A stretch of 64,000 nucleotides of DNA, from the NCBI GenBank assembly GCA_023614405.1, contig CM042693.1, positions 157,620,731 to 157,684,730 of the forward strand, read 5' to 3'. The position numbers and the translations under genes were made by a program. Origin of the DNA: Avena insularis (Eukaryota > Streptophyta > Magnoliopsida > Poales > Poaceae). Positions 48,520 to 59,437 of this stretch are shown here, piece by piece. The notes under the pieces were generated by a model. The model ran no database searches. It was not told the origin of the DNA and worked only from the letters and a program-made list of their open reading frames with translations. Every line of letters begins with the position of its first letter. Positions within the stretch are counted from its first letter, which is position 1.

Positions 48520-50603
48520 GAGGCCACCCCCAGCCAAATTGAGCACACCATCCACTCCCCTCTCATCACTGATCGTTCCACCCCGTTCCCGAAGCAAGGC
48601 GAGCAGCACTTCGCCGGAATTTCACTGGAGCCCGCCGCCTCTGGAGAAGAAGGGAGCCAGCGATTGGAGCCGCCCCAGGAGAAGCTGCCGGTACCAGGAG
48701 TATCACCGTCGTCGACTTCGTCGTTCGCCCGCCTCGCCGACCCTCGCCTTAGCCCCAGTGAGCCCCCGATGACCCCCACCTGCCGCGTTAGGTTTCTGTC
48801 TCGCCGGCGTTGCCCAACGTCGACGATGACCCTCAGCCGTTAGATTAGAACAAGATCCCACGGCTCACATCGCCCCATACCACTTCGCACCCCCTCGTCT
48901 CACTGCCGCGTGGGGACAGCGACTTAGAACAAGATCCCAATCATTTGAAATTAACCTTTTCCATTTTATTTCAAACACACTTCTGCACCTAGATTCAAAA
49001 ATCAACCCAGATCGATTCAGTGAACCAAATTGAATAAAACCAATTTTGTTAGAAATGTCTGGAAATGCTGAATCCAAGCCCATTGGATTCAAGTCATTTG
49101 GATTTGTAGATCATCCTTGGTAAAAATAACAAGGCAGAAGCGTTTCTGCATTCAAACATTTTTCAAATTTAAACCATGATAGCTTTTGAGTTGATTCCAA
49201 CTCTCAAACATCACATTTAACCATACCTTTCAGAATATATAAAAATATATAGGTTTACTTACAGAAATAATGACCAAGTAATAAAAGACTGCCACATAGG
49301 CATTTCTAGTCACTTTATGTAATTAAAATAAAAGGTTAAACCTTATTAAATTGTGACACCACTTAAAATCACATTCCCATGTACTAAAATATGTGGTGAT
49401 GACATGTGTCAACATGATCCCATGTTTGGTTTGGAGTATATTAAATCCTAAGTAGTTTTTCAATGAGTAGAAATTACTTTTCTAAAAATAAAAGGAATTA
49501 AACCAAGCCTTAATCTTGTAATGTTAGAGATGATGTTAGATCATCTATAGGACCCCTTTTGTGTGATGATTGCAAGTAGTTAAGTATTGTTTGGTGATTG
49601 TGTACCTCGTATTTATTCATAGACGCTAGTACCGACCAAGGATACGAGGAGGAAGGAGGATACTACGAAGAAGAAGCCGAGGAGAACTTCAACCACTGCT
49701 CTGCACAAGGCAAGCTTATACTAATACTGATGCAAGCCAATACTTGCAAGCTATTAACTTAGCAAGCCTTACTAATCAAGTTGACCTATACAAGCTAATA
49801 CTTGCTTGCTACTATGCCAACTATATGCGTTAAGAATATGTGATCATACCCACTTGACACCCCCTCCTAGTTTTATTCGCAAGCTTTCTATTTTATTTCT
49901 TTATAAAAGCTACTTACTTAGGGTTTACTTAAGTGAATTGTAGATTCTAGAAAGATAATTGAAGGTTGCATAAAGAGCATAAAATTTGGCCTAAGCTAGA
50001 TAATCTTTATGTCATCCTAAGGCATGAGACTGAACTTAGTTAAAACTCCACTAGTTTACCACCCCTCATTAGTACTTACCCCCACTTGTAGATGCTAGTG
50101 CTAAGCATAAAACTTGATCAACTTTAGATGGGAATACTTGGTGGAAAAATGGTTATGAAAACCTTGGAATGATGGATCATTCTATTGAAATGTTTTGGAC
50201 ATGTGTTTCCGAAAACACCAGATGATTTATGGTGATGAGAATGTTGAGGCATGAGCCTTAGCCCTTTATAAAACTAATGGTTGTCTGAATGCGATACCAT
50301 TCCAATTTTACCGTACAACCATAATACCCGAGAATTGGGTAGGGCTTGACTGGAAACTTATATACCTTAGTATTAGTTCCCTCCTGGCCAAGGTCTGAGC
50401 TGAGGCTACCTTGTGAAGATTGTCCACCTGTGCGGTACCCAAGATGACAGTTGGTCATGGTTGGGAGGTCAAACTCACAGGAGAGGTGCCTATACTAGGG
50501 CGTGTAATTGAAAGGTTAGGATTGATTATCCGCATACTGAGTATGGTGAATTCAGGATTTGTTCCTGACGGACGTATCGAATGTTGTGGTGAAAGTGTAC
50601 AAT

Positions 50604-50644
50604 CTCTGCAGAGTGTCAAACTATTCGAATAGCCGCATTCGCGG
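50604..50644 (+). promoter_or_regulatory. Dyad cluster in the R1 3' LTR
   Basis: CTCTGCAGAG (50604-50613), spacer TGTCAAA, CTATTCGAATAG (50621-50632), and directly CCGCATTCGCGG (50633-50644). The first two are perfect palindromes and the third is symmetric but for its two central bases. It lies 655 bases before the LTR end. Confidence 0.65.
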
Positions 50645-51263
50645 TTATCGACAGTTGGAGTGGCCATATTGTTCCCCCGTCAGATGTTTTCAAAATGACT
50701 TGTGAAATGAATTGAGACTTTGACTTGACCACAACAGGGTTGTGATATGAAATACAAGTTCCCACTTAGGGTTATAAATCGTTAACTAGCATACTCTGCT
50801 TCTGAACTTAGTAGAGGTAAATCTGGCTTTTTGCAAAACAACCCTAGAACCTAGTGTCCTATTACAAAACCCCTTCTATTGTTAGTATTAGTTTGCGAGT
50901 ACTTAAAGAGTACTCATGGCTTTGTCCCTGGCTATTCCCATGGCCAGACTATGAAGAGGAGTACCTGGAGATGGACCCCAGGAAGGTTACGACAACTAGG
51001 ATCATCTCCCATCGTCAGCATTTCCTGTGACCCCGAAGATGGAGCTTGTCCTACGCTGCCGTTATTATTACGTATTCCGCTGCTTGTGTTGTATTAAGAC
51101 TGGATCATGAGATCCTTATTTGTGTAAAACCTTATGTATGGTTTGTAATGGATGATGTACTGTGGTATCCAATTCTGTTATGTCTCGCAAAAATGTAATC
51201 CTGGGATTGCGATGTATGGCATAACAGGCATCCGGGATTAAAAATCCGGGTGTTGACATGACG

Positions 51264-51693
51264 GCTGCGCAGTAATTCCCCATCACTGTGGCAGTCCCAT
51301 CGCTCTGCACCTCTCGTCCTGCACTACGTGACGTGGCAGCGGATTTTTCGTGTATCACCCACACGTGGCATTTTTTGATTGGCTTACTCGGCCATATACA
51401 CGGCCACACGTTGGCTGCACGGCGCAGGGGGTCCCACGATTGGGGTTTTTACCCCCCCCCCCTTAACTAGGGGTGAGGGGAACATAACCTCCCTTGCCCG
51501 TTCAGTTCCCCATTGCCTTCTTCTTCTTCTTCCTTGCGCCTCCAAAATCTAACCTCCCTCTTTGCGGTTCTTCTTCTCCATAATCCCTCCTTTGCGATTC
51601 CTCTTTTCCTCTTTCCATTCCACTACGGTGTAACTACCTCGGTGAATTACGCTCCTAGTTACAAGCCTGGATGAACGGAAATGGTTAAAATAG
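51264..51693 (-). repeat. T1 LTR, second part, and flank
   Basis: Continuation of the T1 LTR after R1. It includes ACGTGGCAGCGG, CACACGTGGCA, an 11-base C run at 51452-51462 and a pyrimidine tract with TTCTTCTTCTTCTTCC near 51521. Read on the minus strand these pyrimidine stretches become purine tracts, one of which (around 51490-51540) probably marks the LTR start. I cannot fix the exact base. No gene. Confidence 0.5.
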
Positions 51694-51698
51694 TACGG

Positions 51699-54600
51699 TG
51701 GGGCCCAAATGCCACTCACAGGTAGACCTTGCGGCCGTCCTAACCATTTCCAAACATCGGGACAAGAATGGGCGGCGTAATCGGCAGGCGAAGGGATCAA
51801 CTACATACACAAATGAGTATGTATGCAAGCCACCATACAATAGTTCTCAGAGCCATTCCATCTAAAAGAAATAGAAATATTGCAACGCCATACGGCAAGA
51901 TCCAAATATCCTAGATAGATATAATAGTTTAGGATATCTCCTCATACATCAAACATCAGAGTATCAGGCGGAAGCGGCAAACACGATCCGAGTACGGATA
52001 AGAAGCAAATCGGCATAAGATGCCCCATAAATAAACACATCCCGCCCACAGATCTCACGGATCCCCGTTCCCGGAATCTCTACACCAAGTGATCGTTGCC
52101 AACATCGTCCGTCTCCTCCACCCAGTATCCATCTTGCGAGTTTACCTGTTCATCTGAACCAAACAATTTATCGTGTGAGACCCTAGGGGTACTCAGCAAG
52201 TCTAACAATTCTATAGATACTCGCTAACCATCCGCCTAACCAAAGATAGACGGATGTCCGTGAATTAATAACAACAGTTATACAGTAATATTAACAGATC
52301 CATCCTCCTCCTCGCTTACCGACGAGGAAGTGGACGAACAACCCCCCATCCGTTGGCAGTTTTATTATCCATTCCATGAGTGTTGTACTATTTACTAGTC
52401 AGATACTTAGTCAATTTAAAAGCGGTACTTTAGTTATACTTGTCTATGATCGAGAAACTGTGCTCCAAGTCGTCCATAACCGCGGACACGGCTTTCAGAA
52501 AGTTTTACCCTGCAGGGGTGCACAAATAGCAACACACACTCGATCAACCTCGGAAAAACCAAATCAAAACCCAACGAGGCAGTCACGACAAAGCGATCAC
52601 AGGATTCAGAAATATTTCAGGGGGCCACCCCATTAAGCTACCTGCGACGAAGTTGGCCGACTCCGAGACGGACTCAAGGTTTGTGTGGACGGCTGTAAAC
52701 GACTGGGAACCCGAAAGTGTGACTGGGCTTGTCGATACAGCGAAAACGTGTCACGGCCCTAAACAGTACAGGTGCATTCCTCGCACAATTTTAAATTAAG
52801 CAGTAAAGCATGGCATAAGTACAGAATAGTAATAAAGCCCCAAACTTATTGTGGCCCCAAGAAATAAGAATGAATCAAGCTCTGGCTCAGGGGGGTTCAT
52901 AAGCCTCCCGGATGTGGATAGCGCGAATATTCAAGGAACAGGAATCAAGTACTCGGGTCCTACGGGACACAAGTGAGCCTGAAAAACCAAATAGCAAATA
53001 TGGCTCACCGGTGCCACTTTCATTAGTTATCCCATTACTACTCAGGTCAAGTTGTTTAGGTACCTCGTTATCCATCAGACACTCACATACCCTACACATG
53101 TTGTTCTACGACTCGCATGGCTCAAACAACTCCTGTAGTAATGGCTCATGGGATGGAGGAACAAGCTTCGGTGGGGTTTAAAAGTAAAGGCTATGCAATA
53201 CTTGGGATTCAGATTAATGCAATCGCGACTCAATGATGCAAGAATAAGATAGAGGCAATAGGTACTATATGTATGCAAGCATGTGGTAGTGCTTGCCTGG
53301 CAGCTCAGTTGAAGCGAGAGAAGGATCTAGGTAGTGCTCCTGGTTTTCTTGATATATCCCCTGCTCAGCGTCTATTCGAAGAAGAACCAAACAAACAAGG
53401 GCCAACATAAATAAAGTGCACAAGCATATGATTAAAATGCGACAAGCAAACAATCATGCCATGATGAATGATGCACCAATTGCATGGCAATAAAGTAGCA
53501 TGGCATGGGTGAGGTGTGGAATACAAGAATAAGCCTTTTATTGAAGTTTTAATCATATTTTATAATCAAATAAGTTGCTGTATACTTTATATTTATATGA
53601 TGCATGCTGCAATTCAAAACAAGGAATGCATAAACAGAAAGGTCTCGTTGAGCTATTTAGACATATCATTTGTTAAATTTGGAGTTATAAAACAAAAGTT
53701 ATTAATTAATTGAGGAAAAGGGCACTTTATTGTAATTTTCATCAACTTGAAATTTAAAGTGTTCAAAATAGATTTTGGATGGCATATTTGAAATCCTCTT
53801 ATTTTTCTGATTTCAAAACATATATCATTTGTATTATTTGGGTTTTTAAATTAAAAGTTATTTGAAAACAGATTTAAAATTTAAATTTAAATTAATTTGA
53901 AAAAGTTTAAATTAAAACAGAAATACATAAACTTTTTGTACTCAGACAAACTTAGCCTCTGACGCTGACGGTGGGCCTTATGCTAACTCCGCAGCAGGTG
54001 GGACCGCAGAGAGCTGCCGGGCTTTTCTCATCGAGGTCTTTCCTAACCGCGCCCATGATGTGGGGGGCATAATGACAAGACGCTGCCGCCAGCCGGGGCG
54101 TGACACGTGGGCGATCCCAGGCGCGGGGGGTTTGTTCGTGATGGTATGGATCTTCCGTGGGTTTACTTGCAAAAAGAACACCGAGGCTGACAGGAGGGCT
54201 ACGGGGACCGCGGGTTTAGGCGGGAAAAAGGGGGAGGGGGCTTAGCGCAAGATGAACATCGGCTGCTGCAGCGCGCTGACGGACACGGCTCTGACGGTGG
54301 TGGATCTGGCCGTCTTCCGGCGACGATGGCGACGCCTACGCTGGACTAAACGCGCCGCCACAAAAACGAATAAGGTAGAGGGATCCATGGGCTACAACTT
54401 TACTATAGGCGGCAACACCGGAGGAGGGCTACAACGCGCGGGGCATGGCGAGAAACAGAGAGGCAGAAACGGCTGCAGACGCGACGGACGGTGACTACGT
54501 CGGCGCACGTGCACGCGGGGTGCTCGACGCAGGGCGGCGGCGTTCTACGGCGAGAGGATGATAGGGACCATGTCTAGGGGATGCAGGGGCTCACCGCGGT

Positions 54601-56204
54601 GTCGCCGGCGTGGTCGTTGGCGCTGAGGTGGAGGGGATCTGGCGACGGGCTCGGGGACGTTGGGCTCGGCTGTGCGGCGGGCGCTTAGGCTGCTCGGAGG
54701 TCCTGGTACTTCCCCGCGGCCTAGGCGTCGAAGAGGAAGTAGAGGACGCCCCTGGTGCTCCTGGATCGCCTTGGGGAGCTTCAGACCGACGAGGCAAGGA
54801 GGTAGATGGGTCTAGGGTTTGGGTTCGGCATGGGGAAGGCCATGGCCATGGTATATCTTGGGGAAGGAGGACGGAGGGAGGGGATCTTCTGGTTGATCTT
54901 CAACTGGTCCTGGCGTGGAGGAGGGGCAGATAAGGAGAGGGCCAGGGCTTGCACGTGGGGTTTGGTGTGATGCAAAAAGGAATCGGGTGGGGCTTCCTTC
55001 TCCCTCCTTTCTTGTTGTTTTTGCTAAGAGGGAGAGAGGGGGACCAGGGGAGGCATATGGGTTGGTGGTTCATGCTCCTAAGGGAAAGGGTTAGCTCGGG
55101 TTAGCTGGTTGGGGCTCGGGTTAGGGTTTGGTTTAGGGTTTGGGACAGATCATGGTGATGGTGGCTCGGGCTAGAGAGAGGAGAGATGAGGGAGGGGACT
55201 TAGGGTTTAAAGAGAGAGATTAGGTGGAGTGGTTTTTCTTTTGACAAGATCAAGCAGGAACATGCCAAGCTCAAACAAGATCTAGACAAGAAAAAGAGAG
55301 GGTGAGATAAAAGGTGGTGAGGTATGGATGGAGATGGTTATAGGGTTTTGGAGGCTTGCATGCATCAAGCAAGATCAAGCATAAGAGGGGTAGAGAGAGA
55401 TAAGAGATGAGATGGTTCACCCAAAAATCCAAATAAAAACAAGGAGGACCAAAGGTGGAAATGGTTGCATAGCCCATGCAAAAATAATTAATGCCATGTT
55501 TTAACCTTGTGAATCAAAATAATAAACATGGCATTATTCTTATGCATCCCCAAAAGATGGTTTAAGGCCAAGCTAAGGTTTTGAAGGAAAGTTCCAGATG
55601 GAGTAGATGGAGATGATCACATTTGATTATAATTGGGACTTGCTAGTGTGTATATTCCACTAGATGTTTAATAGTCCCAAAAATATCCAAACATGAAAAT
55701 AACCCCAAAACAACACATATGGAAACTAGAAAAGGATTCCACTCACAAGGCATGCAAAGGTGGCCATGTGGCTCTTATAAACCAATAATGTGAAAACAAT
55801 ATGGTGCATATATGAGAGCATGTGGAAATAGAATTGGATCCATTCTAACCCACATGAGCTAAGGGTAAAACCAAATAAGTTGCAATGCTCACATATGGTG
55901 GAATGGTGGAATGATGGGGTGGTGACAAGAAAGGTGGTGGAGTTGAATAAAAGATATGCCCCCAACTCAACTTGGGCATTAAACAATATATCAAGAACCA
56001 AATACAATATCAAGAGGCAAATACAATTAACAATGCATATGAGAGAAGAAGCAAAACAAAAAGGGTTTTATATGATGCTCAAATGCAAGGTGGCATGATG
56101 ACATGAGCATGATATAATGATGATGCAACAATTATATGTAGGAAGTAGCAGTTATATAGACTAGGCTAGTAGCATTGCAATTGTTAGACAATTGGGATGC
56201 TACA
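51699..56204 (-). repeat. Solo LTR S1 (4506 bp)
   Basis: In plus coordinates it starts TGGGGCCCAAATGCC and ends GGGATGCTACA, so on the minus strand it reads TGTAGCATCCC...GGGCCCCA. Perfect flanking duplications TACGG lie at 51694-51698 and 56205-56209. The interior has LTR architecture only (AT-rich U3, GC-rich block at 53950-55050, dyad cluster at 52480-52517) and no primer site, gag or pol. A lone LTR with intact duplications is the product of recombination between the two LTRs of a full element. Apparent frames such as 54610-54933 lie in the GC-rich block. The family is long-LTR Gypsy but distinct from R0 and R1. Confidence 0.8.
52480..52517 (-). promoter_or_regulatory. Dyad cluster in S1
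   Basis: On the minus strand: CCCTGCAGGG (52517-52508), spacer TAAAA, CTTTCTGAAAG (52502-52492), then CCGTGTCCGCGG with one change from symmetry. The first two are palindromic (the second with an odd centre). It lies about 820 bases before the LTR end. Confidence 0.55.
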
Positions 56205-57941
56205 TACGGTTCCTTGTTGTTCCAAGCCTCTTCCAATGGCGGAAGAGACTGAATCCACGGAAATCATGGACGCTCGCGACGCCGCCGAGGGATCCGAAGA
56301 ACAGGAAGTTCTCGCGAACGAGCGTGGCGGTTGGGAGGACTCTGAGGTCTCCACGGAGGAGGTCGAATGGCTGGGCTCCACCAGGCGCATCGCACTCGAG
56401 GTGGATTGCCTCCTCCCTACTGGAAGATTTCCCCCGAACCTGAGGCCAATGAGAGGGTGGATTTCCTCTCCCACTTTGAGCATGGTTTTGCCTTGCCTGT
56501 GAGCAATTTCTTTATTTCCTTTCTTTCCACTTTCCATCTTCAGACCCATCACTTGCCTTCCAATTCCATTGGCTCTCTCTCTTGTTTTATCTCTGCTTGC
56601 GAGGCCTACCTTGGCATTTGGCCTACAATTCTTCTGTGGGCCAAATATTTTAGTTTTAGGATCCAAGTAGGTCCCCAGCCTGGCGCTCCCCGCACCTAGA
56701 AGAGGCCAACCAGGTGCGGTGCCGCTAGCATCACGCCCAGGAGAGAATCCATCTTTCCTTGGGTTACTGGCTTAGACTCTTGCAAGAAATGGCATAGGAC
56801 TATCCTCTATGTCAAAAACAGCGGGGCCACCGATTACATCCAACTCCCCCTTTCTCGGATGAGGTCCCCAGCAAAGAGTACTGTAAGCTTGACCCGCACG
56901 ACAAGAACACTGCGGTGAACGAGTCCAACGTAATTCTGGAGAGGTTGCTATCGCCGGATGAGAACTTCCATCTTGCCGACACAGATCTCATGTGTGCTTT
57001 TATTGCACGCCGGGTCAGGCCCCTCCAAGCTAGGAGCCACAAGATGTTCTTCATGAGAAGCCCGCAGGACCCCACTCGGCACTCCACGAAGGAGCTCACC
57101 ATTACTCTGTGGCCTGGCGAGTCAGCTCGATCTTCAAGCTAACTTTGGCGGAGGATTGGGCTTGGAGCTGCCCTCCTTTTAGCCGGGGTAGGCTTGCCCC
57201 CTGGGTAAGTTTCCGAATCACTTTCTATCCGACATAGCTTTTCTTATATTCATCTGTCGTCTCGTTCGTTCTCTGTTCTTATTCTGTTTACCTTTCGCAG
57301 AATCTTGTTCACCAGGTTGATGACAGTACTGTCCCTCCTAGTGCTTATAACAAGGACCGCATCGACTCCGACGAAGTCGAGTTTGATCTGGAGTGCTTCA
57401 TGCCCATTCCGCATGCAGCTGCCGCTTCAACTCTGGGTAAGAGCCACACTCGAAATCCCTTACGAGATTGGTCTGACGACGACGATGATGATGATTGTGA
57501 GATTCTGGAGGTACCTGCTTTTCGACCTTAGCCCTCTAACTTATTCGAGTGAGCTTGTCATTTACTTATGCAGCTAGCCAGGTACATGACACTCCCCCTC
57601 TTGCCGTGGGCGGAGTCGGCACAATACATGTTGCCAAGCCGAGTAAGCGGCGCGGGGCCTCCTCCAGTGCTCAGTCGGCCAAGAAGCGCAAGTTTACTCC
57701 TGCTGATCCTGTTGCTGCCACGCTGACGGAGACTCGCAAAGTAGCTGGGCGCCGAGTCACACGTCGCATACCACGTGACCCGACCGTTTCCGGGTAAGCT
57801 TTTGCTGTTTGCTTAATTTCCATTTTTCCTTTCTTGTTTTGTAAATGTTTTCTTATAAGCATTCGTTGTTATTCTCAGTGTTGCGCCTTTGTCGGTTAGC
57901 CAAGCTGCTCCAAAACCAGAGCTTGGTATTCTCAGTGCTTA
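56205..57941 (+). pseudogene. T1 antisense ORF: 'putative gypsy-type transposon' domain protein, with introns
   Basis: Plus strand, opposite to the T1 LTR. ATG at 56236 (MAEETESTEIMDARDA), acidic N-terminus, then the domain I know as Transposase_28: ANERVDFLSHFEHGFALPVS, then HLPSNSIGSLSCFISACEAY, LGIWPTILLWAKYFSF. Further on: WHRTILYVKNSGATDYIQ, and DLMCAFIARRVRPLQARSHK. Three GT-AG introns are visible: 57205-57300 (GTAAGT...CGCAG), 57511-57573 and 57794-57878; the exons between carry an Asp-rich run and a basic stretch RRVTRRIPRDP. Frameshifts near 56432 and 56850 break it, and it is cut at 57941. Such ORFs are common in grass genomes and, as I recall, often lie antisense near the 3' LTR of TAT elements. 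Function unknown. Confidence 0.65.
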
Positions 57942-58171
57942 CTCTTCAGACTTACTAAAGATGGGTGGATTGGTATTCTGAAAGTTCTTGAGCTTGGATC
58001 CATGGTTGTCCTAGTTTCCATGCCCTTGGTTGTTGTTGGTCATTTGAGCTATGTGTTGGAGGGTGGCTAAGTTGGCTTGACGTTCGGATCTTTTAGCTTC
58101 GCGGTCTGAAACTAACATTTGCAAGATTTGCAACATTGGGTCCGGGGATGAACTGCTTCCTCGTGAGGCAT
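57942..58171 (-). pseudogene. R0 Gag N-terminus
   Basis: Minus strand from ATG at 58171; the protein aligns with the R1 Gag start (RGSSSSPDPMLQILQML-like) and breaks off after PPIFSKSEE where T1 was inserted. A TAG at 58013-58011 replaces the CAG found in R1, another C-to-T stop. Gag continues at 36259. Confidence 0.8.
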
Positions 58172-58414
58172 TTGAAGATTGAGATAGATCATGAGAAAAG
58201 AGGGAAATTTCTAGGGTTCAGGGGTTTGTTTTTGAAAAGTTTTTAAATTTTAAGTTTGACTCAGATTTTTCTAGCAACTTGCTTTTCATTCATTCATTCA
58301 TAGCACACAATACAAACACACACCACACAAGCAACGGATGGTTTTAAGAACCATTCTATGAAACTATGATATAGTGGGACCGGATATAACCTCACTAACG
58401 CTAGTGCTCAAGTG
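58172..58414 (-). other. R0 spacer between ORF0 and gag
   Basis: Noncoding spacer matching 42405-42673 of R1, with about four TCAT units (58283-58302) at the place of the R1 microsatellite. Confidence 0.7.
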
Positions 58415-59206
58415 CTACTTCTCCTCGAAATCGGTGGCTTCATCATCATCATCAATTAAGGCGGAGTCATCATCATCGGTGAAGAAGTCCATGGCTTGAT
58501 CCTCCAGGAAGTCATCATCATCACTGAGGTAGGAGTAGGGGTCTCCACGGATATCCTCCCCTGCATTCTCCCTTTCTTCAAGCTGCATGTCCCTCTCGTG
58601 GATGGTCTCCTCCAAGTCTGTCACTCTGTGATGAAGGTGGGCAATGATGCGCTCCTTCTTGTCAAGCTGATGGCGACGAGACTGGTGATCCTTCACAAGC
58701 ATGGCAATGGTCTGGTCCTTCTTGACTTCGATGGCATAGTTGTGATTGGCCTAGGAGCGGGCATTGTCCAACTCCTTCTACCAGTCATACATCATGAAGT
58801 TGTGGTGTTCCACTTGATGCTTCAGCTCTGGGTGATATGGTGCCTCCAATGGTTGTCCCGTAACATCACGCCTTGGGTAATACTCAAAGCGCGTGCCCTT
58901 GATCTGATTGATGCTTTGCCCACACAGACGGGAAAGAGCTTCCTACATGGCCCTGGCAAGTCCGTCTAACCAGTTGTTCTCCCTTAAGGTGAACTGGACT
59001 CCCTTTGAGGTGGGGGCTTCAATCTTCCCTCTGAGACTTGCAACAATCAGCCATTGCAATTCTCCTCCTTCCTAATCATTCAGCTGGGCTCCGAAGAACT
59101 CGGGCTGCGGGTGCTCCAGAAGTTCCGAGAGTTGGTCCAAATCATGCTCAAAGATGAGATCTCCTCCATTGCCCAACTGATAGAACGTGCTATACTTCAC
59201 GTCCAT
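58415..59206 (-). pseudogene. ORF0 of R0
   Basis: Minus strand, ATG at 59206-59204 (MDVKYSTFYQLGNGGDL), end at 58415. It aligns along its length with ORF0 of R1: EFFGAQLND, QWLIVASLRGKIEAP, NNWLDGLA, then the basic predicted coiled coil (RRHQLDKKERIIAHLHHRV) and the acidic tail (SYLSDDDDFLEDQAMDFF). It keeps the native start and the 36 bases lost from R1. TAG at 59074-59072 (R1 has a CAA codon there) and later shifts in the middle part make it a pseudogene; the last 95 codons (58415-58702) are open. Conservation of start, order of parts and acidic tail in two separate copies supports ORF0 as a real element gene. Confidence 0.8.
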
Positions 59207-59422
59207 CTATAAGATAGTAGGATGAGTAAGTTAGTAGAGTGATCAAGTGTGTCAAATTTCATGTGAGTTTGCAAGAATTTTTGAGGAACATGAATTTTCA
59301 TGAAAGAATCTAAGTGATAAGAATGAGTATAGGTTTTCATAAATACTCACTTCTTTTGTTTTTAAAACTAAGTTTTTGATTCAAGCGTCCATTCTAAACT
59401 AGGGTCTCCTATGGTCAGGATG

Positions 59423-59434
59423 GCTCTGATACCA
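59423..59434 (-). other. Primer binding site of R0 (tRNA-iMet type)
   Basis: Reverse complement of TGGTATCAGAGC, three bases from the LTR edge at 59438, same spacing as in R1. The stretch 59207-59422 between it and ORF0 is leader without features. Confidence 0.9.
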
Positions 59435-59437
59435 ACT

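Larger units (their letters stand above)
37339..51258 (+). mobile_element. Element R1: complete Tekay-like (RIRE3/Del-like) Ty3/Gypsy chromovirus
   Basis: 13,920 bp with perfect target duplications TGACG (37334-37338 and 51259-51263). LTRs of 4066 and 4006 bp start TGTAACAT(T/C)CC and end GTTGACA. Primer site, ORF0, gag-pol and polypurine tract occur in canonical order. Integrase is followed by a chromodomain, which with the very long LTRs points to the Tekay branch. It is structurally whole but coding-defective: stops at 42866, 43571, 44248 and 44731, a two-base insertion near 44220, and a one-base deletion at the start of ORF0. It is inserted in the LTR of T1. Confidence 0.92.
47253..51258 (+). 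repeat. 3' LTR of R1 (4006 bp)
   Basis: Starts TGTAACATCCCAAAAATAC and ends GGGTGTTGACA, followed by the duplication TGACG. The AT-rich parts look nearly identical to the 5' LTR; most differences are in the GC-rich block (48100-48900), including the missing 60 bases near 48925. The dyad cluster at 50604-50644 is intact. Short frames in 48016-48779 and 50258-51097 are accidental. Confidence 0.92.
36260..57941 (-). mobile_element. Element T1: TAT-like Gypsy remnant inserted in R0 gag
   Basis: Pieces 36260-37338, 51264-51693 and 56205-57941 become contiguous when R1 and S1 are removed. The left end is the 3' edge of a minus-strand LTR (…CACCACGACA), inserted in R0 gag next to AAGGG. The right end at 57941 abuts R0 gag exactly but without LTR or target duplication, so primer site, gag and pol of T1 are gone. 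Between LTR and break lies an ORF on the opposite strand. The TAT assignment is inference from LTR ends shared with T0 and from the antisense ORF. Confidence 0.6.

Noticed and set aside
54060..54933. GC-rich ORFs that might be a plant gene
   Set aside because: They lie in the promoter and leader block of solo LTR S1; equivalent blocks in R1, R2 and R0 give the same kind of accidental frames.
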